Both the position numbers and the translations under genes were made by a program. A stretch of 64,000 nucleotides of DNA from Mesorhizobium sp. ES1-4. GTDB lineage: Bacteria; Pseudomonadota; Alphaproteobacteria; Rhizobiales; Rhizobiaceae. Positions 1-8,083 of the stretch are shown in pieces (the stretch's first letter is position 1; each line of letters begins with the position of its first letter). The stretch is taken from assembly GCF_020164745.1 (NCBI RefSeq), contig NZ_JAIUGV010000019.1:48121-112120 (forward strand), given 5' to 3'. The notes beneath the pieces are model-generated. The model saw only the letters and a list, made by a program, of their open reading frames with translations. It did not search any database and was not told the origin of the DNA.

Positions 1-1
1 T

Positions 2-40
2 CCGACACCGAAGAAGAAGCGGGCGGTGAAGAAGGCCTAG
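2..40 (+). CDS. 3' end of a gene with a lysine-rich C-terminal tail (partial)
   Basis: The second forward frame stays open from the left edge and closes at a TAG at 38-40, encoding a short tail rich in Lys, Arg, Ala and Pro (PTPKKKRAVKKA). Such basic tails occur at the C termini of DNA-binding proteins such as topoisomerase I or HU/H1-like proteins, but twelve residues cannot identify the gene. Whether the frame is really coding is an inference from this composition. Confidence 0.35.
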   Translation, partial: PTPKKKRAVKKA

Positions 41-135
41 AAATTCCAGGAAAGGTGCGCGGCGGTTTTCCGCTCACAAGGACATTTCCCGCTCACAAGG
101 GCATTTCTGCTCACAAGAACAAGGGCGTCCAGCGC

Positions 136-1212
136 TCACGCTGCCGCGCTTTGTCCTTTCGACTGCCCCTCGGGCTTGAAGATGCGGAACGTGTTGCGGC
201 CTGCTGCCTTGGCCGCATAGAGCGCCGTGTCGGCCTGCGCGAACAGATCGTAGGACTGGCCGGTCTCGGCGAAGGCAATGCCGACCGAGGCGCCCAATCT
301 GAGTGACTGGCCACGCACGGGAAGCGGCCTGGCCATCGCCTCTATGAGCCGGCGCGCCATCCCGGAGACGGCGGCTCGATCCAGATGCGGCCCAAGCAGC
401 ACCGCGAATTCGTCGCCGCCGACGCGCGCCACCAGTTCCGCCTCGCCGCATCCGCCGGCAAGGCGCTCGGCCGCCGCTTTCAGGCACTCGTCGCCAACGA
501 CATGGCCGAACGTGTCGTTGACGGCCTTGAAGCCATCGAGGTCGATCAAAAGCAGCGCGCCGAGCGGACGGCCCTCCTCCGCATGATCGAGCCGCGTCTG
601 GAAGCGGGCGCGGTTGGCAAGCCCGGTCATGGTGTCGAATTCGGCCAGATAGCGCATCTGCTCCGACAGGATTTTTTCCTCGGTGATGTCCTGCTTCATG
701 CCGAAGATGCGCACCGGCACACCAGCCTCGCACTCGACGGTGGCGGTAATGCGGATCCATCGGCAATGGCCGGCCAGGGTGGTGATCTCGGCATCGAGGC
801 TGAAGCCGCCGCGTTCGGCGATGGCACGGCCGCGCAGGCTGTCCAGAGCCTTGCGCGATTCAGCCGGATAGCACTTGATGATCTCGCCGCGGTCGAGCAC
901 CGAGCCGCGCGGCAGGTCGAACAGGTCGTAGACGACGTCGGTCCAGGTGAGCCGCTCGTCGGGCAGGCTGCATTCCCATACGCCGATGCGCGCGGCCACC
1001 GACGCACGGTCGAAGATCTTGCGGCTGTGGGCCAGCGAAACGTCCTGTCTGGCGATCAGCGCCGCCTGCGCGGCAAGTTCCGCCTCGAGCCCGGCGATTG
1101 TCTCGGCATCGCGGTGGCGGTCGTCGGCGCACGCGCCCTGCTCACCTTCGCTGCCGCGTGCCGAAGCGTTGGGGCGTACCGGGCCGTTCAGGCTATAGGG
1201 TGTATCGGCCAT
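136..1212 (-). CDS. PAS-GGDEF diguanylate cyclase
   Basis: This 358-residue protein probably makes the second messenger cyclic di-GMP from two GTP. A short coiled region (about residues 35-65) is followed by a PAS sensor fold (about 70-180) that ends in a PAC-like segment, and then by a GGDEF domain. The catalytic motif GGDEF is intact at residues 265-269. The RxxD inhibitory site normally five residues upstream is not present, so product inhibition through that site is unlikely. No EAL domain follows. There is no obvious membrane segment, so sensing is probably cytoplasmic. It stands alone, convergent with nothing recognisable on the left. Confidence 0.9.
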   Translation of the reverse strand: MADTPYSLNGPVRPNASARGSEGEQGACADDRHRDAETIAGLEAELAAQAALIARQDVSLAHSRKIFDRASVAARIGVWECSLPDERLTWTDVVYDLFDLPRGSVLDRGEIIKCYPAESRKALDSLRGRAIAERGGFSLDAEITTLAGHCRWIRITATVECEAGVPVRIFGMKQDITEEKILSEQMRYLAEFDTMTGLANRARFQTRLDHAEEGRPLGALLLIDLDGFKAVNDTFGHVVGDECLKAAAERLAGGCGEAELVARVGGDEFAVLLGPHLDRAAVSGMARRLIEAMARPLPVRGQSLRLGASVGIAFAETGQSYDLFAQADTALYAAKAAGRNTFRIFKPEGQSKGQSAAA

Positions 1213-1428
1213 TTGGGGAACTCTGCGGGTCTTGGCGGATCGTCAGCATGGCGTGCAAGCGATTAACAATTCGCTGACGGCTGGACCGGAAAAGACCATC
1301 GAAGTCAGCGCCGCCTCGCACCGCCTGCCGGCATCCTCGCCCGTTCCAACGGCCAATGCTGCCGGAGTGGCGCTGGCGTCGCGGCCTGCCACTCCCATCG
1401 CCACGCGGGGGGAAAATGCCTGGCCCGA

Positions 1429-2577
1429 CTATGGCCGGCTCGACTGGGTGGCGGCAGCGGTCAGCCGCGCTTTCGGCGCGGCTTGCGCGCCGCCGCCGTC
1501 GACATGCGCCCAACCCGGCCGCTCGAACAGGAACATGCCGAAACCGATGCGCTGGACGATGAAATAGAGGATCACCGGGCTGACGATCGAGACCAGCAGC
1601 ACCGCCAGGCTGAGCATGCCCGTGTCGGTCAGGAGGCCGCTTGCCAGCGCAGCGCCGCGAAACAGCGACATCGGGATGGTGAAGGCGACATAGACGACCA
1701 GCGAATGTTCGCCCAGCCAGCGCAGCCACTCCATGGCGGAAAATTGCGACAGGAAGCCGCCCAGCACGCAAAGTGCCACCGCTCCGGCGACGGCCAGGGT
1801 GAGATGCAGCGGGGGCCAGGCGGCGAGGCCCATCTGCATGCCGACCGGATGCATGGCATAGCCCGGCGAATAGACGAGCAGGCCGTTGATGACAGCCCAC
1901 AGCAGCAGCCCGGCGACGGCCAGCGGCGGGCGGGCCTGCGTCCATTCGACGAGCCTGAACACCAGCGGCGCCAGCACGAAGCCGAGATAGAAGAACACGA
2001 AATAGGCCGCGAACTGTTCGACCGCGTAGCTGTCCGGATGCGGCGCCCACATCTGCAGCGCGGCGGCGATCGGGATGACGATCCAGGCTGGCACGCGGAA
2101 CTGCCGCAGCAGTTTCGCGGCAAGGCCGAACACCGCAAGCATATAGATGAACCACAAGACGCCATAGGGCTGGACGACGGCCATCGCCAGGTCGTGCAGC
2201 ATGCCGCCGGGATCCCGGCTGAAGATGCCGATCTTCAGCCCGATCGAGATGATCGCCCACAGCACGTAGAAATAGAGGTAATGGACGACACGCCGGTCGA
2301 CATAGCGCCGCCACGGCCGGTCGATCACCTGCGACAGGAACAGCCCTGAGATGAGGAAGAATTCGGGCATCCGGAACGGCGTCGCGAAGCCGATGACATA
2401 GTGGAGAAAGCCCACACCGCCCGTGTACTCGCCAGTGTTGTAGGCCGAGTACATCATGACCACGAGGATGATCGAGAGACCTTTGGCCGTGTCCACCCAC
2501 GGCATGCGCATCGGGCTGTTCATGGCCGCCAATCCAAATCGGGCCGGCCCGGCTGGCCTGCCATCATCCGGCGACAT
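1429..2577 (-). CDS. Membrane acyltransferase 3 family protein
   Basis: This protein of up to 382 residues has about ten hydrophobic segments and the N-terminal pattern of acyltransferase 3 proteins (MPWVDTAKGLSIILVV), a family that moves acyl groups onto sugars, lipids or glucans across the inner membrane. OpgC and OafA/NodX-type enzymes are relatives. The substrate cannot be read from sequence. An ATG at 2523, giving MNSPMRMPWVD, is an attractive alternative start because the first 18 residues are low in hydrophobicity and not typical of the family. The C terminus is a short Ala/Gln-rich cytoplasmic tail. Confidence 0.8.
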   Translation of the reverse strand: MSPDDGRPAGPARFGLAAMNSPMRMPWVDTAKGLSIILVVMMYSAYNTGEYTGGVGFLHYVIGFATPFRMPEFFLISGLFLSQVIDRPWRRYVDRRVVHYLYFYVLWAIISIGLKIGIFSRDPGGMLHDLAMAVVQPYGVLWFIYMLAVFGLAAKLLRQFRVPAWIVIPIAAALQMWAPHPDSYAVEQFAAYFVFFYLGFVLAPLVFRLVEWTQARPPLAVAGLLLWAVINGLLVYSPGYAMHPVGMQMGLAAWPPLHLTLAVAGAVALCVLGGFLSQFSAMEWLRWLGEHSLVVYVAFTIPMSLFRGAALASGLLTDTGMLSLAVLLVSIVSPVILYFIVQRIGFGMFLFERPGWAHVDGGGAQAAPKARLTAAATQSSRP

Positions 2578-2645
2578 CTAGCACCATCAAGCTTCCCAGA
2601 TCGTAAACGCGCTGCGACGGAAATGATGATTGCAATTTCCACCGT

Positions 2646-2821
2646 CGGCGCTGCCCCTCACCCGCCTGCCGGCACCCTCTCCCCGTGAACGGGGCGAGGG
2701 CCGCTTGTTGCGGCTGCCTTCGGCAATTGTCAGCGTTGCAAGAAAGGCGCCGGCGTTGCGCCCGGCCCCTCTCGCCCCGTTTACCGAGAGATGTCCGGCA
2801 GGACAGTGAGGGGCAGCGCCG
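2646..2821. repeat. Palindromic intergenic element with perfect 16-bp terminal inverted repeats
   Basis: The 176-bp stretch begins at 2646-2661 and ends at 2806-2821 with perfect 16-base inverted copies of CGGCGCTGCCCCTCAC. Inside are further complementary G+C-rich blocks (CTCTCCCCGT.. and ..CCGTTTACCGAGAG). There is no open frame with coding character. It looks like one of the dispersed palindromic units found between rhizobial genes. It lies between an acyltransferase gene start and a DUF1801 gene end. Confidence 0.75.
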
Positions 2822-2853
2822 AGGGCAGGCTTTATCGACGGGCTGTGACGTGG

Positions 2854-3252
2854 TTACCTTCGCGCCTTCGACTTGTTCAACGCCACCGCGGCGCGCACCA
2901 GCGCCTTGAAGGCCTCCTCGTCGACCTCTTCGCCTTTCTGGAAGTCGATGGCGCGCCGTGTATTGCCTTCGAGGCTGGAGTTGAACAGGCGCGTAGGATC
3001 GGGCAGCGCAGCGCCCTTGGCAAAGGTCAGCTTGACGACGGCCTTGTAGGTCTCGCCGGTGCAGATCATCCCGGCATCCTCCCACACCGGCACGCCGCGC
3101 CATTTCCACGTCTCGACCACATCGGGATCGGCTTGATGGATGAGCGCGCGCAGCCGCCCCAGCATCTCGCCGCGCCAGTCGCCCAATTCCCTGATCCTGC
3201 CGTCGATCAGCTCGGAGGCGGATTTGCTGTCCTGCGGTCCGGTGGTCGTCAT
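2854..3252 (-). CDS. DUF1801 domain protein
   Basis: This 132-residue soluble protein matches the DUF1801 (YdhG/YdeI-like) fold, with a central block around WKWRGVPVWEDAGMICTGETYK and the following KLTFAKGAALPDP. Family members are small alpha/beta proteins of unknown biochemical role. The C terminus is basic. It is the last gene of a leftward cluster that starts at the ArsR gene near 5245. A second DUF1801 gene lies just upstream, with 36 bases between them. The two are only distantly similar, so they are not a recent duplication. Confidence 0.8.
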   Translation of the reverse strand: MTTTGPQDSKSASELIDGRIRELGDWRGEMLGRLRALIHQADPDVVETWKWRGVPVWEDAGMICTGETYKAVVKLTFAKGAALPDPTRLFNSSLEGNTRRAIDFQKGEEVDEEAFKALVRAAVALNKSKARR

Positions 3253-3288
3253 GCCGTTTCTCCTTCGATCCTCAACAAAATAGCGCGC

Positions 3289-3732
3289 TCACATGCGCTC
3301 GCCAGGCAATTGGCTGGCCTGCTTCACCCAGGCGCTGAACTGCGCCTCGTCGATGACGTCGTCCTCGCGAATGTCGAGATAGCGCGTATCCCTGCTCTTG
3401 GATTCGCCGGGCGGCACCGGATCCAGCGACTGGCCGCGGAAGAAAGCGACCTTGATGTACTTGGTGAAGCAATGGACACCGAGAAACCAGCCCTCGCCTT
3501 CGACGCCGTAGAAGGGCGAGTTCCATTTGACCGCCTTCTGCACGCCGGGCACGGCGCGCTCGATGAGCGCGTCGAGGCGTTGGCCGACCTCACGCTTCCA
3601 GCCCGGCATGGCCGCGATATAGGCCTGCACCGGCGCGTCGCCATAGCCCTTGGCGATCCGCGGGTTGCCGCCGGAAACCAGCTTCGGCTCAGCTTTGGCG
3701 GGCTTGCTCGATTTCCGCTCGGTCCTGGTCAT
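3289..3732 (-). CDS. DUF1801 domain protein (second copy)
   Basis: This 147-residue protein of the DUF1801 family has a lysine-rich N terminus (about residues 1-20), then the conserved core with VKWNSPFYGVEGEGWF and KVAFFRGQSLDPVPPG. The function is unknown for the family. Its start at 3732 lies inside the 3' end of the upstream small membrane protein gene, an overlap of 44 bases in the same direction, which suggests coupled expression. Confidence 0.8.
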   Translation of the reverse strand: MTRTERKSSKPAKAEPKLVSGGNPRIAKGYGDAPVQAYIAAMPGWKREVGQRLDALIERAVPGVQKAVKWNSPFYGVEGEGWFLGVHCFTKYIKVAFFRGQSLDPVPPGESKSRDTRYLDIREDDVIDEAQFSAWVKQASQLPGERM

Positions 3733-3967
3733 GCGTCTCCCTTCCTATCCGGTGGCCCGCTGCACGCCGCGCCCCCTTGGAAACATAGGGCAGCACGAAC
3801 ATATAGAGACCGCTGAACAGCAGGAGAAAAAGCGGCGGCAGCGGCGAATAGACCACCCAGGCGGGCGGCTGCCCGAACGCCATGGTGACGAAGTTCGCGG
3901 CGACGGTTGCCGTAAAGATGATCGACAGCCAGCGATGCGTCTGCCTGATCCATTTGCTCCAGTCCAA
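3689..3967 (-). CDS. Small two-helix inner-membrane protein
   Basis: This 92-residue protein has two predicted membrane helices: about residues 13-33 (LSIIFTATVAANFVTMAFG) and about 43-62 (PLPPLFLLLFSGLYMFVLPYV). A charged C-terminal tail follows. I do not recognise a named family with certainty. It lies in the leftward cluster between a VOC protein gene and a DUF1801 gene and overlaps the latter, so it is probably co-transcribed with the ArsR-headed cluster. Confidence 0.7.
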   Translation of the reverse strand: MDWSKWIRQTHRWLSIIFTATVAANFVTMAFGQPPAWVVYSPLPPLFLLLFSGLYMFVLPYVSKGARRAAGHRIGRETHDQDRAEIEQARQS

Positions 3968-4009
3968 TGCTACCTCCCGTGAAATGTGTGTGAAACAAGC
4001 CGGGCGCTG

Positions 4010-4402
4010 CTACCAGCGCGCCAATTCCGTGATCTGGACGAGATTGCCGCAGCCGTCATTCACCTGCGCGATGGTCGAGCCGGTCACTTCGGTCGGTGCC
4101 ATGGCGAAGGCGCCGCCATTCGCCTTGATGCGCTCATGGTCGCCCTTGATGTCGTCGGTAAAGAGCATCAGCGCCGGCTGGCCCTGCTTGAAGATCGCCT
4201 GCTGATAGGCCTTGGCGGCCGGGTTGTCGTTCAGCGCCAGCTGCAATTCGGTCCCGTCGGGCTCTTCGGCGGACACGACCGTCAGCCAGCGGAATGGACC
4301 GTTGCTGAAATCGGCTTTCTTGGTGAAGCCCAGCACGCCGGTGTAGAAGGCGAGCGCCCTTTCCTGATCGTCGACATAGATGCTGGTCAGTTTGAGTTTC
4401 AT
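4010..4402 (-). CDS. VOC-family (glyoxalase-fold) protein
   Basis: This 130-residue protein has the glyoxalase/bleomycin-resistance fold of two beta-alpha-beta-beta-beta units. The N-terminal KLTSIYVDDQERALAFYTGVLGF and the C-terminal GGAFAMAPTEVTGSTIAQVNDGCGN are characteristic. Many such proteins in ArsR/SRPBCC clusters are unassigned dioxygenase or lyase relatives. The start at 4402 was chosen because GGAG sits just upstream in ccGTGGAGAAAAAGCG; an in-frame extension to 4546 would run into the SRPBCC gene. The usual metal-ligand residues of glyoxalase I are not clearly present. Confidence 0.85.
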   Translation of the reverse strand: MKLKLTSIYVDDQERALAFYTGVLGFTKKADFSNGPFRWLTVVSAEEPDGTELQLALNDNPAAKAYQQAIFKQGQPALMLFTDDIKGDHERIKANGGAFAMAPTEVTGSTIAQVNDGCGNLVQITELARW

Positions 4403-4475
4403 CGCTTTTTCTCCACGGATTTTGTGGGCGGAAAACCGCCCGGTTAAATTGCTGTGGCTTGCCTGACCGAGAACC

Positions 4476-4907
4476 TCAGTCCGTGCGCGCCAGAAGCTCT
4501 TCCAGCTTCTCCAGGAATTGCGGCCACCCCACCTTGGCGCCGCCATAGGCGCGCCTCTGGTCGGGCCGGAAACCGGCCTGCTCCATGCGCAGATGGGTTC
4601 CCGCCGGTGTCGGGGTAAGCGTGAAGGTCACCACGCTCCTGAGATCGAAGGCCGGGTCCCGATGCGATAGATTCCAGGTGTAGGACAGCGTCCTGTGCGG
4701 CTCGACGGCAAGCACCTCGCAGTCCAGCACGCCGCCCCAGTCGGCGCTGATGTTGAACCGATGGCCCACCACCGGACTGAAATCGTTCTTCATCAGCCAC
4801 GCCTCGATCAGATGCGGTTGCGTCAATGCGCGCCAGAGTTTTTCGGGCGGATGGGAGATTTCCCGCTCGACGACGACAGCGCGGGTCTCGTTGGCACTAT
4901 CGTTCAC
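4476..4907 (-). CDS. SRPBCC / AHSA1-type protein
   Basis: This 143-residue protein has the START-like SRPBCC fold of the AHSA1 (Aha1 C-terminal-like) group, recognisable from REISHPPEKLWRALTQPHLIEAWL and the C-terminal GWPQFLEKLEELL. These proteins bind hydrophobic ligands in a deep cavity. Its ATG overlaps the TGA of the upstream ArsR gene by four bases (4904-4907), a standard sign of translational coupling. ArsR plus SRPBCC pairs are common in proteobacteria; the ligand is unknown. Confidence 0.88.
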   Translation of the reverse strand: MNDSANETRAVVVEREISHPPEKLWRALTQPHLIEAWLMKNDFSPVVGHRFNISADWGGVLDCEVLAVEPHRTLSYTWNLSHRDPAFDLRSVVTFTLTPTPAGTHLRMEQAGFRPDQRRAYGGAKVGWPQFLEKLEELLARTD

Positions 4908-5245
4908 TGGTCCATCCTTTTGAGCAAATCCTCGAGGTCGTCGAACCGGCTCTCCCAGAACCCCGCCATCTCGCGTGTCCAGTCCATCAGCGGCGCCAGC
5001 GCACCGAGCTGTGCGCTGTAATGTGTCTGGCGGCCCTCATGGCGGTCGCGCACCAGCCCGGCATGCTTGAGCACCCCAAGATGCTTCGACACCGCGGGCT
5101 GTGAGACGCCGGACTGGCTGGTCAGCGCCCCGACCGTCTGCTCCCCCTGCCGGCACAGCCGCTCGAAGATCGCCCGCCTGGTCGGGTCGGCGAGCGTCCT
5201 GAAGAGCATGTCATAAGCATCCGGCATCTGAAATCCATAACCCAT
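4904..5245 (-). CDS. ArsR-family transcriptional regulator
   Basis: This winged-helix regulator of up to 113 residues shows FRTLADPTRRAIFERL and the recognition region SQPAVSKHLGVLKHAGLV. It has no CxC metal site, so it is more likely to belong to the metal-independent ArsR proteins that head SRPBCC clusters. Translation may begin at MPDAYDML (5227) rather than at 5245. It diverges from a reductase gene across a 65-base gap that holds a promoter-like sequence, and it probably represses its own operon and perhaps the divergent gene. Confidence 0.88.
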   Translation of the reverse strand: MGYGFQMPDAYDMLFRTLADPTRRAIFERLCRQGEQTVGALTSQSGVSQPAVSKHLGVLKHAGLVRDRHEGRQTHYSAQLGALAPLMDWTREMAGFWESRFDDLEDLLKRMDQ

Positions 5246-5255
5246 TGGCTATTGG

Positions 5256-5283
5256 TTGACGTATAACCACAGAGATATATGTT
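5256..5283 (+). promoter_or_regulatory. Sigma-70-like promoter between arsR and the NmrA-type gene
   Basis: TTGACG at 5256-5261 and TATGTT at 5278-5283 are separated by 16 bases, pointing to the reductase gene at 5311. A short inverted repeat, GGTT-N7-AACC at 5254-5268, overlaps the -35 box and could be an operator for the divergent ArsR protein. This is read from sequence only. Confidence 0.45.
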
Positions 5284-5310
5284 CGTCAAGCGGAAGATTG
5301 GAGTGTGCCG

Positions 5311-6163
5311 ATGATCCTCGTCACCGGAGCCACCGGCCATGTCGGGAATGCCGTCGTCTCGGGGCTGGCATCGCTTGGGCAGGAGGTGGCCGCGCTGGTT
5401 CGCGATGCAGAGGCGGCGCGAAGACGCCTGCCCCGGGGAATGCCTCTGCGCATTGGCGATTACGAGGACACCTCCGTGCTGGAAAAAGCCTTCGCCGGCA
5501 TCGGCGAACTGGTGCTGATTTCCAGCGATGGCGATGCGGACGCGATCATGCGCCATCATGCCAACGTCATCGAGGCAGCAAGGGCGGCTCGCATCCGCCG
5601 CATCACCTTCACCAGCATCATCGACGTTGGCGAGGGCTCACCCTTCTACTACGCGCCAGCCTACCGCGACGCGGAGCGCCGGCTGGCCGCCTGCGGCGTG
5701 CCTTCGACCATTGTGCGCTGCGGCCTCTACAGCGACTTCATCCTCGACACATGGCTTGCTCCCGCCCAGGAACCGGGGGAACTCGTGCTGCCGGCCGGAC
5801 ACGGCCTGATGGCGCCCGTTTCGCGCGATGATGTTGCGGCGGACCGTCATCGCGGCGGCGGTCAAGGCCGACACGTCCCGCGCCCCCTACACGATCACGG
5901 GAGGCGAGGCGTTAAGCTTCAACGAAATCGCAGCCGCCTGTGCCGAAGCGACAGCAAAGCCCCTGCGCTATCGCCCCTGCTCCATCGCCGAGTATCTGGC
6001 CTTGGCGTCGGCGTATCTCGACAAGCCATGGCCGCTGGCTTTCTCCAGCCTCGGCGCCTCGATCGCCTCGGGAAGATACAGCGGAATCTCCGGCGACTTC
6101 GCCCTGCTCACGGGCACGCGGCCGGAAAGCTTTCGAGATTTCCTGGATCGGGCAATGTCCTGA
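5311..6163 (+). pseudogene. NmrA-type NAD(P)-dependent reductase, disrupted by one frameshift
   Basis: The first frame starts with the Rossmann motif MILVTGATGHVGNAV and reads as an NmrA/NAD(P)H-azoreductase-like SDR up to SRDDVA (about 5837). The matching C-terminal half (RTVIAAAVKA..TITGGEALSFNEIA..FRDFLDRAMS) continues in the next frame to the TGA at 6161-6163. Removing one G from GTTGCGGCGGACC near 5837-5843 restores a single protein of about 283 residues, the normal family length. GGAG at 5300-5303 supports the ATG at 5311. Unrepaired, the first frame would run to 6288 with a nonsense tail. It could be a real pseudogene or a base-calling error. Confidence 0.8.
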
Positions 6164-6234
6164 GTGCCCGCGGACGGCCAGCTACAGAGGTATTTTGGTC
6201 AGTATCGTGGATGGTTAGCCGAGGCACCAAACGT

Positions 6235-6290
6235 CGTCATCCCAGGGTCTCCGCGACGGAGCTTCGCTCCTGCTTCGCCCCAGGATGACG
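6235..6290. repeat. Inverted repeat ending in CGTCATCC / GGATGACG
   Basis: The segment opens with CGTCATCCCAGG and closes with CCAGGATGACG, its inverted copy. The inner part contains GGAGCTTCGCTCC, a second hairpin. It lies between the frameshifted reductase gene and the 3' end of the chaC-like gene, where it could end transcription from both sides. Similar units are common in rhizobial genomes. Confidence 0.65.
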
Positions 6291-6347
6291 AAGCTGTTTC
6301 TGATCATTGTCGACGACAATCAACGCGAGAGATTGGTCAAAACGTCG

Positions 6348-7064
6348 CTAGACGGCGGCGTGGGTTCGGCCGATCTCTTCGGCCACCAGTTCCTGTAGCT
6401 GCCACAGATTGCGGTCGCGTATGCCGCAGGCGTCCAGATGGCGGATCGTCTCGAACAGGTATTCGGCGCCCGAGCCCCAATGGCCGACGGCTCTTGCCAG
6501 CGTCGCCGCGACCGCCGGCTTGTCGAGTTTGCCGGCGTAGCGCGGATTGGCGGGATCGACGACGAAACCCAGCGCCTGCCCCATCCCGCCTTCGGTCCCG
6601 ACCCGCAGCCAGCGCGGCACGTTGACGGCCGGCAGGATGGTCATTTCGCGGCGCAACAGCGCTTCCAGGTTGGCGGCAACCGGTTCGGCGATTTCGAACA
6701 CCATGCCCTGGCACTGGCCGCCGCGGTCGAGCGCCATCATCAGGCCGGGCTGTTCGAGCGTGCCGCGAAAGCGCTGCACGGTGAAGCAGAACGACCTGTG
6801 CCAGCCCCGCGCCACCGCCCGTTCCCCACCCCTGACCTCGCCGGCCGGCTTCCACAACAGCGAGCCGTAGGCGAACAGTCTCAGCGGCCCGGCCGGCGCC
6901 GAGGCCAGGATCCCGTCACGAAAACGCGCGTAGTCGGCATCCGTCATATGAACCATGCCGGGCGTCGGCCCGGCATCCTCCACCGCGCGCAAGGTGCGCG
7001 CCACCAGCGCCTCGGTCAGTGCCATCGGTGTTCTGCGCGAAACGACGGAAATCGGCTTGTTCAT
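6348..7064 (-). CDS. chaC: ChaC-like gamma-glutamylcyclotransferase
   Basis: This 238-residue protein probably degrades glutathione to 5-oxoproline and Cys-Gly. The hallmark glycine-rich loop is present as FAYGSLLWKP (about residues 63-72), followed by the family pattern GWHRSFCFTVQRFRGTLEQPGLMMALDRGG. A tail helix resembles other rhizobial ChaC proteins. The N-terminal ~40 residues are an extension before the cyclotransferase fold. The gene is monocistronic, facing left. Confidence 0.88.
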   Translation of the reverse strand: MNKPISVVSRRTPMALTEALVARTLRAVEDAGPTPGMVHMTDADYARFRDGILASAPAGPLRLFAYGSLLWKPAGEVRGGERAVARGWHRSFCFTVQRFRGTLEQPGLMMALDRGGQCQGMVFEIAEPVAANLEALLRREMTILPAVNVPRWLRVGTEGGMGQALGFVVDPANPRYAGKLDKPAVAATLARAVGHWGSGAEYLFETIRHLDACGIRDRNLWQLQELVAEEIGRTHAAV

Positions 7065-7231
7065 TCCTGCGCCTCAACCATGGCCGCTATCTTGCGCAGC
7101 GAGGAGAGATACTCAAGAGGCTGCCGGGGCGTCGGAGCAAGACCTGAACGAATTCCGCGATGCCGCGACACTGCGCGGGAAACCCGGCTTCGCGACCGCC
7201 CGCCCATTCTGATGCGGGCCACGGTCGCCAT

Positions 7232-7256
7232 GGAACGACATCGCTCCCGAAACGTT
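7232..7256 (+). promoter_or_regulatory. Consensus EcfG (general stress response) promoter
   Basis: GGAAC at 7232-7236 and CGTT at 7253-7256 are separated by exactly 16 bases. This is the textbook consensus for the alphaproteobacterial general-stress sigma factor EcfG (GGAAC-N16/17-CGTT). The start codon of the DUF2270 gene lies 22 bases downstream, with a strong ribosome site between. The spacing and direction fit transcription of that gene. Confidence 0.65.
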
Positions 7257-7277
7257 TTACCGGGCTGGGAGGAAATC

Positions 7278-7970
7278 ATGAACGATGCGCCGGCAATGCC
7301 CGTCGGCTCGACGCTTTCGCCAGGCGAACTGGTGACCGTGATGTCCCATTTCCATCGCGCCGAGATCGCCCGCATGGCTGGCTGGCGCGACCGCCTCGAC
7401 CGTACCAGCAATTGGGCGATCACCGTTGTCGCGGCGATGCTGTCGGTGTCGCTGTCGACGGCCAGCGCCCACCACGGCGTGCTGCTGTTCGCCATGCTGC
7501 TGGTGCTGCTGTTGTTGTGGATCGAGGCGCGCCGCTACCGCTTCTTCGATGTCTACCGCGCCCGTGTGCGCCAGTTCGAGCGCCACTATTTCGCGCAGAT
7601 CTTCTCGCCGCAGCCCGACTTCGCCTCCGACTGGCTGCTGGTCGTCGGCGAGAGCCTGCGGACGCCAAAGTTCCTGGTTTCGCAACGCGTGGCGCTGGCG
7701 CGCCGTTTGCGCCGCAACTACCTCCACATGATGCTGATCCTGCTGCTCGCCTGGATCCTCAAACTGTCGACCCCGAGCCTGATCGATCAGGCCGCGCCGG
7801 TCGGCTTTGTCGGCACGTTGCGCGAGGCCGTCGGCGCCGCGGCGCTTGGTCCCATTCCGGGCGCGGCCATCGTCGCCGTGGTTGCACTCCTCTATGCCGG
7901 CCTGCTGGCCGCCGCCTTCCTGACACCAGGCGACGACGGCGAACTCTCCTTCGGCGACGTCCACGTCTGA
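7278..7970 (+). CDS. DUF2270 membrane protein
   Basis: This 230-residue protein matches DUF2270 through SHFHRAEIARMAGWRDRLDRTSNWAI and RRYRFFDVYRARVRQFERHYFA. It has about four membrane helices: roughly 50-70, 73-88, 150-170 and 195-220. The role is unknown. The ATG at 7278 is chosen because GGGAGGAAATC precedes it; an in-frame upstream extension exists but has no ribosome site. A consensus EcfG promoter just upstream suggests stress induction. The antiporter gene follows 113 bases downstream in the same direction. Confidence 0.85.
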   Translation: MNDAPAMPVGSTLSPGELVTVMSHFHRAEIARMAGWRDRLDRTSNWAITVVAAMLSVSLSTASAHHGVLLFAMLLVLLLLWIEARRYRFFDVYRARVRQFERHYFAQIFSPQPDFASDWLLVVGESLRTPKFLVSQRVALARRLRRNYLHMMLILLLAWILKLSTPSLIDQAAPVGFVGTLREAVGAAALGPIPGAAIVAVVALLYAGLLAAAFLTPGDDGELSFGDVHV

Positions 7971-8083
7971 GCTCGATGCCTTGAGCCTATTCTGGCATCG
8001 ACGTCCACGGTCTGACGTGGCTGCAACGCAAACGCCAGCCGCGCGTTGTGCTGTCAGTCCGTCGCGGCGTCTTGAGGGAATCC

